64,000 bases of DNA from Cytobacillus horneckiae (lineage in GTDB: Bacteria > Bacillota > Bacilli > Bacillales > Cytobacillaceae). Where the stretch lies: the NCBI RefSeq assembly GCF_002835735.1, contig NZ_PISD01000018.1, positions 1 to 64,000 on the forward strand. The letters are read 5' to 3'. The notes below the pieces were generated by a model that saw only the letters and a list, made by a program, of their open reading frames with translations, was not told the origin of the DNA and searched no databases. How positions within the stretch are numbered: position 1 is the stretch's first letter; each line of letters begins with the position of its first letter. This document shows positions 19,217-29,124 of the stretch, piece after piece. The translations under genes and the position numbers were made by a program.

Positions 19217-19876
19217 ATGGAAAAAAACCAATTAGGTATTCAATATATGCAAGAAGGAAAATGGGAGGATGCTGCAAAAGTCTTTATGGAGGCAATTGAA
19301 GAAAATCCAAAAGATCCTGTTTCTTATATAAACTTCGGAAACGTCCTTTCTGCTGTCGGTGAAGTCGAAAAGGCACTTAAATTTTTTGAAAGAGCGATCG
19401 AGATAGATGAAAATGCAGGTGCGGCTTATTACAGCGCAGGCAATCTTTATTTTGAACAGGAAAATTTCGATCAGGCTAAAAATATGTATGAACAAGCGAT
19501 GAAAAAAGGTATCAATACCGGTGACAATTATTTCATGCTTGGCATGTCATTCGTGCAGCTAGAACAAGATAAATTGGCATTGCCCTATTTGCAAAGAAGT
19601 ACAGAATTAAATCCTGAGGATGCTGAAGCTTATTTTCAATATGGATTATGCTTAGCGCAATTAGAACTGATTGATGAAGCCATTCCTCAACTAAAAAAAT
19701 GTGTAGCAGTTGACCCTGATCATGCTGATGCTCATTATAACTTGGGTGTAGCGTATGGGTTTAAAGAAGATGAAAAGCAGGCAAAGAAGCATTTTGATCG
19801 TGCGCTTGAAATCCAACCAGACCATTTGCTTGCTGGATATGGGAAAAAATTGATAGAAAAAGGCGAGGAAGAGTAA
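19217..19876 (+). CDS. yrrB: tetratricopeptide repeat protein YrrB
   Basis: A 219-residue soluble protein built almost entirely of TPR units of 34 residues: starting near residues 4, 38, 72, 106, 140 and 174, with repeated patterns such as PVSYINFGNVLSAVGEVEKA and AHYNLGVAYGFKEDEKQAK. It has no signal or membrane segment. TPRs mediate protein-protein contacts; the B. subtilis orthologue's partner is unresolved. It sits just before recD2 (38-base gap), probably in one operon. GGAG precedes the ATG. Confidence 0.88.
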   Translation: MEKNQLGIQYMQEGKWEDAAKVFMEAIEENPKDPVSYINFGNVLSAVGEVEKALKFFERAIEIDENAGAAYYSAGNLYFEQENFDQAKNMYEQAMKKGINTGDNYFMLGMSFVQLEQDKLALPYLQRSTELNPEDAEAYFQYGLCLAQLELIDEAIPQLKKCVAVDPDHADAHYNLGVAYGFKEDEKQAKKHFDRALEIQPDHLLAGYGKKLIEKGEEE

Positions 19877-19914
19877 GAAAGACAGGGAGATATTTTGAAA
19901 AGGAGGGAGCATAG

Positions 19915-22335
19915 GTGGAAGAGCAGGATTCTCTCGATCTTTTTGCTGAGCAAAAGAAGAAATTTATAAAGGGAAAGCATCTTGTTACGATTTTCCATAA
20001 TGAGCAAAATATGTATACTGTGATACGCATCCGTGTTGAGGAGACCAATCATGATTATGATGATAAGGAAGCCGTTGTCACTGGATACTTCCCTCAGGTT
20101 CATCCCCAGGAAACCTATATTTTCTATGGTGAATTAAAAGAGCATCCAAAGTTCGGCATGCAGCTTCATGCCAGCCATTATCAGAAAGATATCCCACAGA
20201 CAAAACAAGGGGTAGCGAATTATTTATCAGGCGAATTATTTAAAGGCATAGGAAAAAAGACGGCTGAAAGCATCGTTGATGTTTTAGGAGAAAATGCAAT
20301 TAGCAAGATTATGAATGATCCGTCTGTTTTGGAGAACGTGCCGAAATTATCTTCTGAAAAAGCGAAGTCGCTATATGATACCTTAATGGAGCATCAAGGC
20401 CTTGAGCAAACGATGATTGCCCTTAATCAGTATGGTTTTGGACCGCAGCTTTCAATGAAGATTTATCAGCAATATAAAGAACTGACAATCGAAACGATTC
20501 AAAAAAACCCCTATCAGCTAGTAGAAGATATTGAGGGAATAGGCTTTCACCGCTCTGATGAGTTAGGATATCAGCTTGGACTATCCGGCAGTCATCCCGA
20601 CAGAATCCGGGCGGCATGTTTATATGTATTGGAGCAGGAAAGCATGCAGGCTGGTCATGTGTATACTGAAGCAAAGGTTCTTCTTGAAGGGGTGAAAAAT
20701 CTTCTAGAGGAAAATAAGAATGATCCGATCATGTATGATGAAATATCTAACGAAATCATTAAGCTTGGTGAAGAAGGAAAAATAATGGCTGATGAGCAAA
20801 AGCTATACATGCCTTCACTTTATTTTTCCGAAAAAGGAATTGTATCAAATATAAAAAGAATTTTAAAACAGACACAATATGATGAACAATTTCCTGAATC
20901 AGAGTTTTTAATGGCGCTCGGAAACCTGGAGGAAAGATTGGGCGTACAATATGCTTCATCACAAAGAGATGCCATTCAAAAAGCATTAATGTCACCAATG
21001 CTTATTCTTACTGGAGGTCCAGGTACTGGGAAAACGACCGTCATAAAAGGGATCGTGGAGTTGTATGCGGAGCTGCATGGCTGCTCAATGGAACCAAAAG
21101 CTTATAAAAAGGAAGAACCGTTCCCGTTTCTTCTTGCTGCACCGACAGGCAGGGCAGCGAAAAGAATGACTGAATCTACTGGTTTGCCAGCTGTGACTAT
21201 TCACCGGCTGCTTGGCTGGAATGGTAGTGAAGGATTTGACCGACATGAAGAAAATCCGTTAGAAGGGAAAATCATCATTGTTGATGAGACATCTATGGTT
21301 GATATTTGGCTGGCGAATCAATTATTTAAGGCTATCCCTGATAATATGCAGGTCATACTTGTAGGAGATGAGGATCAGCTTCCTTCAGTAGGGCCTGGTC
21401 AAGTTTTGCGGGATTTAATTATGTCTAAGCGGATTCCGTCGGTAATGCTGACTGATATTTACCGCCAGGCAGAAGGATCATCCATTATCGAGCTTGCCCA
21501 TGAAATGAAAAAAGGCCATGTTCCCGGAAATATTACGATACAACAAAAGGACCGCTCATTTATAAAATGTCACCCGAATCAAATTGGCACGGTTGTAGAG
21601 CAGGTTGTGAAAAATGCCAAAAATAAAGGATTCCTAGCTAAGGATATTCAAGTGCTAGCACCGATGTACAAAGGACCTGCCGGCATTGATAAATTAAATA
21701 TAATCATCCAGGATATTTTTAATCCAAATCCAGACGGAGCAAAAAAGGAATTGGCTTTCGGTGATGTGAAATATCGAATAGGCGATAAAGTGCTGCAGCT
21801 TGTTAATCAGCCTGAAAACCACGTGTTTAATGGTGATATGGGTGAAATTGTTTCCATTTTCTATGCGAAAGAAAATACAGAGAAACAGGATATGATGGTC
21901 GTTTCGTTTGATGGCGCAGAGGCGACCTACACAAGACAGGATTTAAATCAAATCACACATGCTTATTGCTGTTCGGTGCATAAGTCACAAGGCAGTGAGT
22001 TTCCAATTGTCATTTTGCCGATTGTAAAAAGCTATTATCGCATGCTCCGACGCAATTTGCTTTATACAGCCATCACGCGAAGCAAGCAATTTTTAATCTT
22101 ATGCGGTGATGAAGAGGCATTAAGATTAGGTGTTGAACGTTCCGATGACCAATCACGGCTATCGGGCTTGCTAGAAAAGCTTCAGGAGGAAATTATTGGT
22201 GATAATTCTCATCCCGTACCATCGATGGAAGTTGATGAAGGATTAACAATAGAAGAAAAGATGATGCAGGTCGATCCTATGATTGGAATGGAAAATATCA
22301 CACCGTATGATTTCCTTGAAAAAGAATATAGCTAA
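19915..22335 (+). CDS. recD2: ATP-dependent RecD2-like DNA helicase
   Basis: A 5'-3' superfamily 1B helicase working without RecBC, involved in mismatch repair and fork progression in Bacillus. The 806-residue protein has an N-terminal OB-like and helix-hairpin-helix part (about 1-340; GELFKGIGKKTAESIV). Walker A GGPGTGKTT is at 367-375, Walker B-like IIIVDETSMVD, GDEDQLPSVGPGQVL (motif III) and a C-terminal UvrD-like part with HKSQGSEF and LLYTAITRSK. GTG start follows AGGAGGGAG. Length is typical for firmicute RecD2. Confidence 0.95.
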   Translation: MEEQDSLDLFAEQKKKFIKGKHLVTIFHNEQNMYTVIRIRVEETNHDYDDKEAVVTGYFPQVHPQETYIFYGELKEHPKFGMQLHASHYQKDIPQTKQGVANYLSGELFKGIGKKTAESIVDVLGENAISKIMNDPSVLENVPKLSSEKAKSLYDTLMEHQGLEQTMIALNQYGFGPQLSMKIYQQYKELTIETIQKNPYQLVEDIEGIGFHRSDELGYQLGLSGSHPDRIRAACLYVLEQESMQAGHVYTEAKVLLEGVKNLLEENKNDPIMYDEISNEIIKLGEEGKIMADEQKLYMPSLYFSEKGIVSNIKRILKQTQYDEQFPESEFLMALGNLEERLGVQYASSQRDAIQKALMSPMLILTGGPGTGKTTVIKGIVELYAELHGCSMEPKAYKKEEPFPFLLAAPTGRAAKRMTESTGLPAVTIHRLLGWNGSEGFDRHEENPLEGKIIIVDETSMVDIWLANQLFKAIPDNMQVILVGDEDQLPSVGPGQVLRDLIMSKRIPSVMLTDIYRQAEGSSIIELAHEMKKGHVPGNITIQQKDRSFIKCHPNQIGTVVEQVVKNAKNKGFLAKDIQVLAPMYKGPAGIDKLNIIIQDIFNPNPDGAKKELAFGDVKYRIGDKVLQLVNQPENHVFNGDMGEIVSIFYAKENTEKQDMMVVSFDGAEATYTRQDLNQITHAYCCSVHKSQGSEFPIVILPIVKSYYRMLRRNLLYTAITRSKQFLILCGDEEALRLGVERSDDQSRLSGLLEKLQEEIIGDNSHPVPSMEVDEGLTIEEKMMQVDPMIGMENITPYDFLEKEYS

Positions 22336-22419
22336 AAAGAAGCAGTCTTTACATGAGGCTGTTTCTTTTTTCCATCTTGGCTGTGGCGGAGCAAATGTCT
22401 AATAAATGAGGTGTGCAAA

Positions 22420-22545
22420 ATGAAAAAAATGAAGTTAAAGAAAAATAAAAATGCAAAAAAGAATGAGCATCCATTTTCTGAAGAATTATCTGATGGCGGA
22501 GAGAGAAATGCACGTTTTCATCAACAGCGCTACTTGCTAAAATAA
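22420..22545 (+). CDS. small basic hypothetical protein (41 aa)
   Basis: ATG lies 6 bases after GAGGTG. The product is lysine-rich at the N-terminus (MKKMKLKKNKNAKKNEH) and ends FSEELSDGGERNARFHQQRY-LLK. The FSEELSD segment faintly recalls the YfhD family of small Bacillus proteins, but I would not assign it. Between recD2 and yrrD, same direction. Confidence 0.55.
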   Translation: MKKMKLKKNKNAKKNEHPFSEELSDGGERNARFHQQRYLLK

Positions 22546-22625
22546 CAAATTGGTAATCGTTTATCATCATTTAATCGAGCTTTTTCGCAAAAGATATAAA
22601 TGTTCGAAGAAGGTGGGGTAAACTT

Positions 22626-23096
22626 TTGCGGACATTTTCATTATTAAAAGGGCTATCAGTGATAGAAGTAGACAGCGGCAATTGTCTTGGAGAAGTATGT
22701 GATCTATCGATTTCACATGATGGATTGGTTAAGGGATTATTAGTGAAAACAGGCTCGTTTTTTAAAAAGACTTATTTTTTGGATATTAATGATGTTTCTT
22801 CCTTCGGCTGGGATGGGGTGATGATTCCTAAAGGTTCCATCATGCATCCCCTTACAAAAGATCAAACCTTTACTGTCGCCGGTGAGAATCGTTTAGCCGG
22901 GAAGATGATGATGACACGTGAAGGAGACAGGCTTGGGTTACTTGAGGATGTATATTTCCATGAGGAAGTGGGCACAATCGTAGGGTATGAATTATCGGAT
23001 GGCTTCTTTTCAGATGTGCTGGAAGGAAAGAAGGTAGTTAAAACCGAAGAACCGCCCGCGATTGGGAAGGATGCCATCATCGTCAATGTAAAATAA
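22626..23096 (+). CDS. yrrD: PRC-barrel domain protein YrrD
   Basis: A 156-residue protein with two PRC-barrel-like halves: LKGLSVIEVDSGNCLGEVCDLSIS near the N-terminus and LAGKMMMTREGDRLGLLEDVYF at about residues 97-118. PRC barrels occur in RimM and photosynthetic reaction-centre H subunits and bind proteins or RNA. Start is TTG after AAGGTGGGG. The position after recD2 and before the YrzR/YrzQ small genes matches yrrD of B. subtilis. The function is unknown. Confidence 0.85.
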   Translation: MRTFSLLKGLSVIEVDSGNCLGEVCDLSISHDGLVKGLLVKTGSFFKKTYFLDINDVSSFGWDGVMIPKGSIMHPLTKDQTFTVAGENRLAGKMMMTREGDRLGLLEDVYFHEEVGTIVGYELSDGFFSDVLEGKKVVKTEEPPAIGKDAIIVNVK

Positions 23097-23112
23097 TGCG
23101 AGGTGTCATTTC

Positions 23113-23304
23113 ATGCTCCAATGCCCAAACTGTCGTAGTAAGGATATCGGTAAAATCGGTATCAATCAATATTATTGCTGGGGATGTTTTATTGAACTTT
23201 CCCTTGCGGATGGAATCATCAAGACCCACCAAGTTGAGGAAGATGGATCCTTGAGTTCATTGGATGATCTATTTGATGAGGATGAGCGCAGATATTCATC
23301 TTAA
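23113..23304 (+). CDS. yrzR: small zinc-ribbon protein (YrzR-like)
   Basis: A 63-residue protein with CPNCRSKDIGKIGINQYYCWGC, a clear four-cysteine zinc ribbon in the first 30 residues, and an acidic tail (DDLFDEDERR). It follows yrrD by 16 bases with GCGAGGTG upstream, so probably the same operon. The symbol is given by position relative to B. subtilis and by the zinc-ribbon fold; function unknown. Confidence 0.75.
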   Translation: MLQCPNCRSKDIGKIGINQYYCWGCFIELSLADGIIKTHQVEEDGSLSSLDDLFDEDERRYSS

Positions 23305-23337
23305 CCCAATTAAAATAACTAGACAGAGGTGAGAGTC

Positions 23338-23469
23338 ATGAATAAAATGTTAACCTCAGCAGCTGTTATTGGTGCAGGTATTGCTGCATACGGGTATGTT
23401 CAAAAAAATAATTTAATCTCTAAAAGAGATATTAAAAGAATCCAAAGAAAAATGAATAAGCTGTTTTAG
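23338..23469 (+). CDS. yrzQ: small membrane-associated protein YrzQ (DUF3918)
   Basis: A 43-residue ORF with an alanine/glycine-rich hydrophobic N-terminus (MLTSAAVIGAGIAAYGYVQ) and a basic C-terminus (KRDIKRIQRKMNKLF). Its composition and length match DUF3918/YrzQ. AGAGGTGAG precedes ATG. It is the last gene before a hairpin and is probably cotranscribed with yrrD and yrzR. Confidence 0.75.
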   Translation: MNKMLTSAAVIGAGIAAYGYVQKNNLISKRDIKRIQRKMNKLF

Positions 23470-23475
23470 CTTTTT

Positions 23476-23510
23476 AAGGGTCATTCAATAAGAATGGCCC
23501 TTTGCATTTG
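23476..23510 (+). terminator. hairpin terminator after yrzQ
   Basis: AAGGGTCATTC / GAATGGCCCTT stem; the following T run is short and interrupted. Confidence 0.6.
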
Positions 23511-23577
23511 CTGGTGAGATTTTTATGTATATTTCCATTAACACCATCCCACAATAAATTGAGGGAGGCGGATGATA

Positions 23578-24660
23578 TTGGATATTCGCTTGAAATGGTT
23601 TTATCGTTTAGGGTTTCTGCTTCTTGTTTTTATCGTACTTTTTATCTTTTTTAAATTAAAGGAATTATGGCTGCCAATTGTCAAGATCGCACTAGTTGTT
23701 TTCATCCCTTTTGTTATCGGTGCATTTATTACCTATCTGCTTCATCCAATCGTTGAAAAGCTGCATGCTTCAGGACTTCATCGCGGAATTGCCACATTTA
23801 TCATTTATTTTATTTTTTTTGGCGGGATAGGTCTTGCACTGTATAAAGGTATTCCTGCATTTATTCATCAACTGAATGACCTTGTTGATAATGCACCTGA
23901 ATTTGCCAATCAATATCGTGACTTAATTCAGACGATACAAAATAAAACATCGACATGGCCGGAAACGCTTCAAGTTAGGGTGGATGAAGGAATACAAAAT
24001 GTGGAAGCTGCACTTGACCGCTTGCTTTCAAAGGTAATCAATTTCCTGATTGGGATTTTAAACTATTCAGTCATTATTGCTGTCATTCCGTTTATTTCCT
24101 TCTATTTATTAAAGGATCATGTCCTAGTGAAAAAAGCGGTCTGGTATTTAACACCAAGGAAATGGCGAAAAGAAGGAATTTTATTTTTGCGTGATATTGA
24201 CAAATCATTAGGGAGTTATATACGAGGGCAATTATTAGTATGTCTCGTTATTGGTGTGATCAGCGCCCTTTTATTTTGGGCGTTTGGTTTAAAATACCCC
24301 CTTCTGCTTGGATTCATTATTGCTATCACAAATATTATCCCATATTTTGGGCCAATCATCGGTGCCGTACCGGCGATAATCATTGCTTTTACGATGTCGA
24401 TTAAAATGGTAGTTATCGCGATTATTATCATTCTTGTCCTGCAATTTATTGAAGGGAATATATTATCACCATTTATTGTCGGCAAAAGCTTGCATATGCA
24501 CCCTCTTATCATCATGCTAGCACTTTTGGCAGGTGGAGAGGCAGGCGGAATCATCGGCTTAATTCTTGCTGTGCCCATTTTAGCCGTTATTAAAGTAACA
24601 TTGCTGCATGCGCGGAATCATTTTTCAAAGAAATCAAGGACGCAAACGCAGGGCTCTTAA
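23578..24660 (+). CDS. yrrI: AI-2E family transporter (YrrI)
   Basis: A 360-residue membrane protein of the PerM/AI-2E family. It has paired N-terminal transmembrane segments (about 10-28 and 33-55), a further one near 68-90, a central hydrophilic region with amphipathic helices, and a C-terminal membrane bundle. That bundle carries the family motif NIIPYFGPIIGAVPAII and HPLIIMLALLAGGEAGGIIGL-type sequence. The TTG start (MDIRLKW) is 9 bases from GGAGG; an ATG two codons upstream is only 3 bases from it. The transported substrate is not known for this subgroup. It is located before alaS as in B. subtilis. Confidence 0.88.
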   Translation: MDIRLKWFYRLGFLLLVFIVLFIFFKLKELWLPIVKIALVVFIPFVIGAFITYLLHPIVEKLHASGLHRGIATFIIYFIFFGGIGLALYKGIPAFIHQLNDLVDNAPEFANQYRDLIQTIQNKTSTWPETLQVRVDEGIQNVEAALDRLLSKVINFLIGILNYSVIIAVIPFISFYLLKDHVLVKKAVWYLTPRKWRKEGILFLRDIDKSLGSYIRGQLLVCLVIGVISALLFWAFGLKYPLLLGFIIAITNIIPYFGPIIGAVPAIIIAFTMSIKMVVIAIIIILVLQFIEGNILSPFIVGKSLHMHPLIIMLALLAGGEAGGIIGLILAVPILAVIKVTLLHARNHFSKKSRTQTQGS

Positions 24661-24669
24661 AAAGCAATA

Positions 24670-24699
24670 TTGACAAATCGCTAAAATACTAGCTATAAT
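24670..24699 (+). promoter_or_regulatory. SigA promoter of alaS
   Basis: Consensus TTGACA and TATAAT separated by 18 bases, directly upstream of the T-box leader. Confidence 0.8.
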
Positions 24700-24705
24700 G
24701 CGACT

Positions 24706-24950
24706 ATATAGAATTTATAAGTGAACATGTAGAAGGAATAAGTATGTTATAGACCATTTCTTAGAGAGGGAATTCCTAGGCTGGAAGAATTCCTGGATGA
24801 AGGATAACAGAACGCTAATCCGGAGTGCAGTTAATTCCTGCCGTTTCACCGCGTTAAGGTGCTGAGAGGTGAGAACGCATTTTTTCTCATAATCAGGGTG
24901 GTACCGCGAGTTAGCTCTCGTCCCTGCATAGGGATGAGGGCTTTTTATGT
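24706..24950 (+). promoter_or_regulatory. T-box leader of alaS
   Basis: T-box sequence AGGGTGGTACCGCG at 24895-24908, followed by a terminator hairpin (AGCTCTCGTCCC with GGGATGAGGGCT and a T run, 24913-24947). A GCT alanine codon at 24814-24816 lies in the expected specifier region just before the CGGAGTGC end of Stem I. Uncharged tRNA-Ala should stabilise the antiterminator and allow alaS transcription. Confidence 0.9.
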
Positions 24951-25006
24951 TGTCTAGAGAAAATGTCTAATCAACAGTATTAAATATTATTTAGGAGGTT
25001 TACATA

Positions 25007-27640
25007 ATGAAACATTTAACTGGTGCTGAAATTCGCAAAATGTTTTTGGATTTCTTTGAAGAAAAAGGTCACTCTATAGAACCAAGTGCGTCACTTGTTC
25101 CACATGAAGATCCATCACTATTATGGATAAACAGCGGTGTAGCAACATTGAAAAAATATTTTGACGGACGGGTTATCCCTGAAAACCCGAGAATAGTTAA
25201 TGCGCAAAAATCCATTCGTACAAACGATATTGAAAATGTAGGAAAAACAGCACGTCATCATACTTTCTTTGAGATGTTAGGGAACTTTTCTATTGGTGAT
25301 TATTTTAAAGAAGAAGCCATCGTATTTGCATGGGAATTCTTAACAAGCCCTAAATGGATTGGCTTTGACCCTGAGAAATTGTCAGTAACGATCCATCCGG
25401 AAGATAATGAAGCATATAAGCTTTGGATTGAAAAAGTTGGTATACCAGAGGAAAGAATTATTCGTCTGGAAGGTAATTTCTGGGATATTGGAGAGGGACC
25501 AAGTGGGCCAAACACAGAGATTTTTTATGATAGAGGACCTGAATATGGAAATGACCTGGAAGATCCAGAATTATATCCTGGTGGAGAAAACGAAAGATAT
25601 TTAGAAGTATGGAATCTCGTTTTTTCTGAGTTTAACCATAACCCTGACGGCACTTATACACCGCTGCCAAAGAAAAATATTGATACGGGGATGGGGCTAG
25701 AAAGAATGGCATCAGTCGTTCAAAATGTTCGTACGAACTTTGACACTGATTTATTTATGCCGATTATCCAAGGGACAGAAAAAATTGCTGATGTGAAATA
25801 TGGAGAAAGCGATGATGCGGATGTCGCGTTTAAAGTTATTGCTGACCATATTCGAACAGTTGCGTTTGCTGTAGGTGATGGCGCGCTTCCTTCTAATGAA
25901 GGACGTGGCTATGTTCTGCGCCGCTTATTGCGCAGAGCGGTTCGCTATGCAAAGCAAATTAACATTAACCGTCCTTTCATGTTTGAACTTGTGCCTGTGG
26001 TCGGTGATGTGATGGCTGATTTTTACCCGCAAGTAAATGAAAAAACCGAATTTATTCAAAGAGTAATCAAGAATGAAGAAGAGCGTTTCCATGAAACTTT
26101 GCATGAAGGGCTAGCGATTCTTTCTGAAGTGATAAAGAAGGAAAAATCAAATAACAGTACAGTTATTAGTGGTCAAGATGTATTCCGTCTTTATGATACT
26201 TATGGCTTCCCGGTAGAATTAACTGAAGAATATGCGGAAGAAGAAAACATGAGCATCGATCATGATGGATTTGAACAAGAAATGGAAGCGCAACGCGTGC
26301 GTGCACGTGCAGCTCGTCAAGATGTTGATAGCATGCAAGTACAGGATGGCGTTCTTGGTGAAATTAAAGCTGAAAGTAAATTTGTAGGGTATGATCAATT
26401 GACTGCAAATTCTAAAGTTGTAGCAATTGTGAAGGATGCACAGCTAGTATCAGAAGCAGCTGCCGGCGATATCATTCAACTTGTCCTTGATCAAACACCT
26501 TTCTATGCTGAAAGCGGCGGACAAATCGCTGATAAAGGCTTATTAGAAGCTGATGGCGTGAAAGTAGAGATTAAGGATGTTCAAAAAGCCCCTAATGGCC
26601 AAAACCTTCATCGTGCAACTGTATTAGAAGGGTCTTTGAAGCTTGAACAGCACGTAACTGCAACAGTTGATCGCACGAATCGTGGTAGAATTATAAAAAA
26701 TCATACAGCAACACATTTGCTTCACCAGGCATTAAAAGATGTACTGGGAACTCATGTTAACCAGGCAGGCTCCCTTGTAGAGCCAGATCGCTTACGCTTT
26801 GACTTTTCTCACTTTGGCCAAATAACTGCGGAAGAGCTTGAACAAATTGAAACAATAGTTAATGAAAAAATTTGGAAGAGCTTGGATGTCGAAATTGATT
26901 TAAAGAATATTGACGAAGCGAAAGCGATGGGCGCAATGGCTTTATTTGGTGAAAAATACGGTAAAATTGTCCGAGTTGTTCAAATCGGTGCTTATTCACT
27001 GGAACTTTGCGGAGGCTGCCATGTGCCAAATACATCAGTCATAGGGCTATTTAAAATCCAATCAGAAAGTGGAATTGGTGCAGGAACAAGACGTATAGAA
27101 GCAGTGACTGGTGAATCTGCGTATAAAATGATGACAGAGCAAATCGGCATACTGAAAGATGCTGCTGGAAAATTAAAAGCAAATACGAAGGATCTACCGG
27201 CTCGAATTGATGGTTTACAAGCGGAGATGAAGCAGCTTCAAAGAGAAAATGAATCTTTAGCTGCAAAATTGGGCAATATTGAAGCAGGAAGCCTTGTAAA
27301 TCATGCAAAAGAGGTAAATGGTATTACAATGCTTGCGGCTAAGGTTCAAGCAACCGATATGAATAATCTCCGCAATATGGCTGATGATTTAAAACAAAAG
27401 CTTGGTTCTGCTGTTGTTGTATTAGGAAGTGCAAATGATGGTAAAGTCAATTTAATTGCTGGTGTAACGGATGATCTAATTAAGCAAGGGTATCATGCTG
27501 GGAAAGTAATTAAAGAAGTTGCTACTCGCTGCGGCGGTGGTGGCGGCGGCAGACCGGATATGGCACAGGCTGGCGGAAAAGATCCGGCAAAATTAGATTC
27601 TGCGCTTCAATTTGTAGAGGAATGGGTTAAATCGATTTGA
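25007..27640 (+). CDS. alaS: alanyl-tRNA synthetase
   Basis: Class II synthetase with editing. The 877-residue protein has the N-terminal catalytic core ([46 protein letters not shown]). The editing domain has [16 protein letters not shown] and the distal CGGCHVPNT zinc-type motif. A coiled segment and the C-terminal C-Ala domain with a glycine run ([17 protein letters not shown]) follow. ATG follows TTAGGAGG. Monocistronic under its own T-box. Full length for the family. Confidence 0.97.
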   Translation: MKHLTGAEIRKMFLDFFEEKGHSIEPSASLVPHEDPSLLWINSGVATLKKYFDGRVIPENPRIVNAQKSIRTNDIENVGKTARHHTFFEMLGNFSIGDYFKEEAIVFAWEFLTSPKWIGFDPEKLSVTIHPEDNEAYKLWIEKVGIPEERIIRLEGNFWDIGEGPSGPNTEIFYDRGPEYGNDLEDPELYPGGENERYLEVWNLVFSEFNHNPDGTYTPLPKKNIDTGMGLERMASVVQNVRTNFDTDLFMPIIQGTEKIADVKYGESDDADVAFKVIADHIRTVAFAVGDGALPSNEGRGYVLRRLLRRAVRYAKQININRPFMFELVPVVGDVMADFYPQVNEKTEFIQRVIKNEEERFHETLHEGLAILSEVIKKEKSNNSTVISGQDVFRLYDTYGFPVELTEEYAEEENMSIDHDGFEQEMEAQRVRARAARQDVDSMQVQDGVLGEIKAESKFVGYDQLTANSKVVAIVKDAQLVSEAAAGDIIQLVLDQTPFYAESGGQIADKGLLEADGVKVEIKDVQKAPNGQNLHRATVLEGSLKLEQHVTATVDRTNRGRIIKNHTATHLLHQALKDVLGTHVNQAGSLVEPDRLRFDFSHFGQITAEELEQIETIVNEKIWKSLDVEIDLKNIDEAKAMGAMALFGEKYGKIVRVVQIGAYSLELCGGCHVPNTSVIGLFKIQSESGIGAGTRRIEAVTGESAYKMMTEQIGILKDAAGKLKANTKDLPARIDGLQAEMKQLQRENESLAAKLGNIEAGSLVNHAKEVNGITMLAAKVQATDMNNLRNMADDLKQKLGSAVVVLGSANDGKVNLIAGVTDDLIKQGYHAGKVIKEVATRCGGGGGGRPDMAQAGGKDPAKLDSALQFVEEWVKSI

Positions 27641-27687
27641 ATCCCTTGCAAAGTAGTGTAGAATAAGGGTAACCATTAGCGAATGTA

Positions 27688-27736
27688 CAGTATAAGAGCC
27701 TAAGTTGACAGATATGCACTTAGCCCTCTTATACTG
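27688..27736 (+). promoter_or_regulatory. long hairpin overlapping a putative promoter before yrzL
   Basis: CAGTATAAGAG and CTAAGT pair with ACTTAG and CTCTTATACTG, separated by about 12 bases. The loop and 3' arm contain TTGACA (27705-27710) and TTATAC/TATACT 18-19 bases later. It could be a weak terminator for alaS, an operator, or both. There is no T run. Confidence 0.45.
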
Positions 27737-27878
27737 AGCATAACCGACTGAGAAGATTTCTTTTCAATTGGTTAATAGCCAGCGTTTCATTTTTGCAACA
27801 AGAAAATTTGGACAGCTTATGAAGGGATGGCGCTAGCGCTTTTCTTATCGCACAGGTCACAAAAGTGAGGTGTAAGAA

Positions 27879-28145
27879 ATGAGCTCATTTGATAAGACAA
27901 TGAGATTTAATTTTCCTGAGGAACCGATTGAACAAGATGTGAATAAAGTGTTGTTTCACGTCCATGATGCCCTTCAGGAAAAAGGGTATAATCCTATTAA
28001 CCAAATTGTAGGCTACCTGCTTTCCGGGGATCCGGCTTACATTCCCCGCCATAAGGATGCTCGGAATGTGATTCGCAAGCTTGAACGGGACGAAATTATT
28101 GAAGAGCTTGTTAAATCTTATTTAAACGGGCAGCGTGAGGGATAA
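27879..28145 (+). CDS. yrzL: IreB family regulatory protein (YrzL, DUF965)
   Basis: An 88-residue protein with the family-typical sequence [38 protein letters not shown] and a helical C-terminus. Enterococcal IreB is phosphorylated by the Ser/Thr kinase IreK and affects cephalosporin tolerance; the Bacillus role is less clear. It is the first gene of the conserved yrzL-ruvX-yrzB operon, with a 2-base gap to ruvX. AAGTGAGGTGTAAG precedes ATG. Confidence 0.92.
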   Translation: MSSFDKTMRFNFPEEPIEQDVNKVLFHVHDALQEKGYNPINQIVGYLLSGDPAYIPRHKDARNVIRKLERDEIIEELVKSYLNGQREG

Positions 28146-28147
28146 TA

Positions 28148-28564
28148 ATGCGGACTATTGGATTGGATGTCGGCTCTAAAACGGTTGGCGTCGCACTAAG
28201 TGATGCGCTAGGATGGACTGCGCAAGGCTTGGAAACGATTAAAATTAATGAAGAGCAAAAGCAGTATGGTTTTAAGCGAATTGGTGAGCTTGTGAAAGAA
28301 CATGATGTCAGCAAGGCTGTTGTTGGCTTTCCTAAGAACATGAATGGTACAATAGGCCCTAGAGGTGAAGCCAGTCAATTTTATGGTGCTGAACTTGAAA
28401 GACGATTTGGACTTCAAGTCATTTATTGGGACGAGCGTCTAACAACAATGGCCGCTGAAAGAGTGCTTTTAGAAGCGGATGTCAGCCGTAAAAAAAGAAA
28501 AAAAGTGATTGATAAAATGGCGGCTGTCATGATTTTACAAGGCTACTTAGATAGTCAGAATTAA
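28148..28564 (+). CDS. ruvX: putative pre-16S rRNA nuclease / RuvX (YqgF family)
   Basis: A 138-residue RNase H-like fold protein: [17 protein letters not shown] near the N-terminus with the catalytic Asp, [17 protein letters not shown] in the middle, and [15 protein letters not shown] with the second acidic residue. The family is implicated in 16S rRNA 5' maturation and was first proposed as a Holliday junction resolvase. It sits between yrzL and yrzB in the conserved order, with a GTGAGGGATAAT upstream site that overlaps the end of yrzL. Confidence 0.93.
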   Translation: MRTIGLDVGSKTVGVALSDALGWTAQGLETIKINEEQKQYGFKRIGELVKEHDVSKAVVGFPKNMNGTIGPRGEASQFYGAELERRFGLQVIYWDERLTTMAAERVLLEADVSRKKRKKVIDKMAAVMILQGYLDSQN

Positions 28565-28577
28565 TGAGGTGAAAGAA

Positions 28578-28865
28578 ATGGATCACGGAGAAAATAATAT
28601 TACAGTAGTAGACGAAGAAGGCAACGAACAGTTATGTGAAGTATTATTCACATTTGATTCAGAGCAGTTTGGCAAATCGTATGTTCTTTATTATCCAATC
28701 GGAGCAGACGAAAATGATGAAGAAGAAATTGAAATTCATGCATCAGCTTTCGTTCCGAGCGATGATGATAAAGACGGAGAACTTAAGCCGATTGAAACCG
28801 ATGAAGAATGGGATTTGATCGAGGAAATGCTTAATACATTCCTTGAAGAAAACGACGAGGAATAA
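28578..28865 (+). CDS. yrzB: DUF1292 family acidic protein YrzB
   Basis: A 95-residue, strongly acidic protein ([43 protein letters not shown]) typical of DUF1292. The ATG 6 bases after GAGGTG is preferred over an in-frame GTG inside that ribosome binding site. Third gene of the yrzL-ruvX-yrzB operon. Function unknown. Confidence 0.9.
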   Translation: MDHGENNITVVDEEGNEQLCEVLFTFDSEQFGKSYVLYYPIGADENDEEEIEIHASAFVPSDDDKDGELKPIETDEEWDLIEEMLNTFLEENDEE

Positions 28866-28876
28866 GGCGGAAAAAA

Positions 28877-28902
28877 TGCACCCGAATGGGTGCTTTTTTT
28901 AT
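28877..28902 (+). terminator. Rho-independent terminator after yrzB
   Basis: GCACCC / GGGTGC stem with GAAT loop followed by TTTTTTT. Confidence 0.9.
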
Positions 28903-29124
28903 TCTTATCCAAAAAAATGTCGATTGAAATTTACATTCTTTGCCGGAAAAACGCTGATTTCATAGATTTTTGCCATATCGTGCGACTTGTCAGGTGAAAA
29001 TATAGTATAATAATCCGAGATGTAGAGGTCTGGCTGGTTAATAAGAAATTTTTCCCATAATTATCGATGATTTATTTTATGTGAAAAATTACAGAAATCA
29101 GATCTTATGATTGGAGGTAGACTG

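Noticed and set aside
19735-20103. 122-codon minus-strand frame across yrrB-recD2
   Set aside because: Antisense shadow of two strongly supported genes, without a start site.
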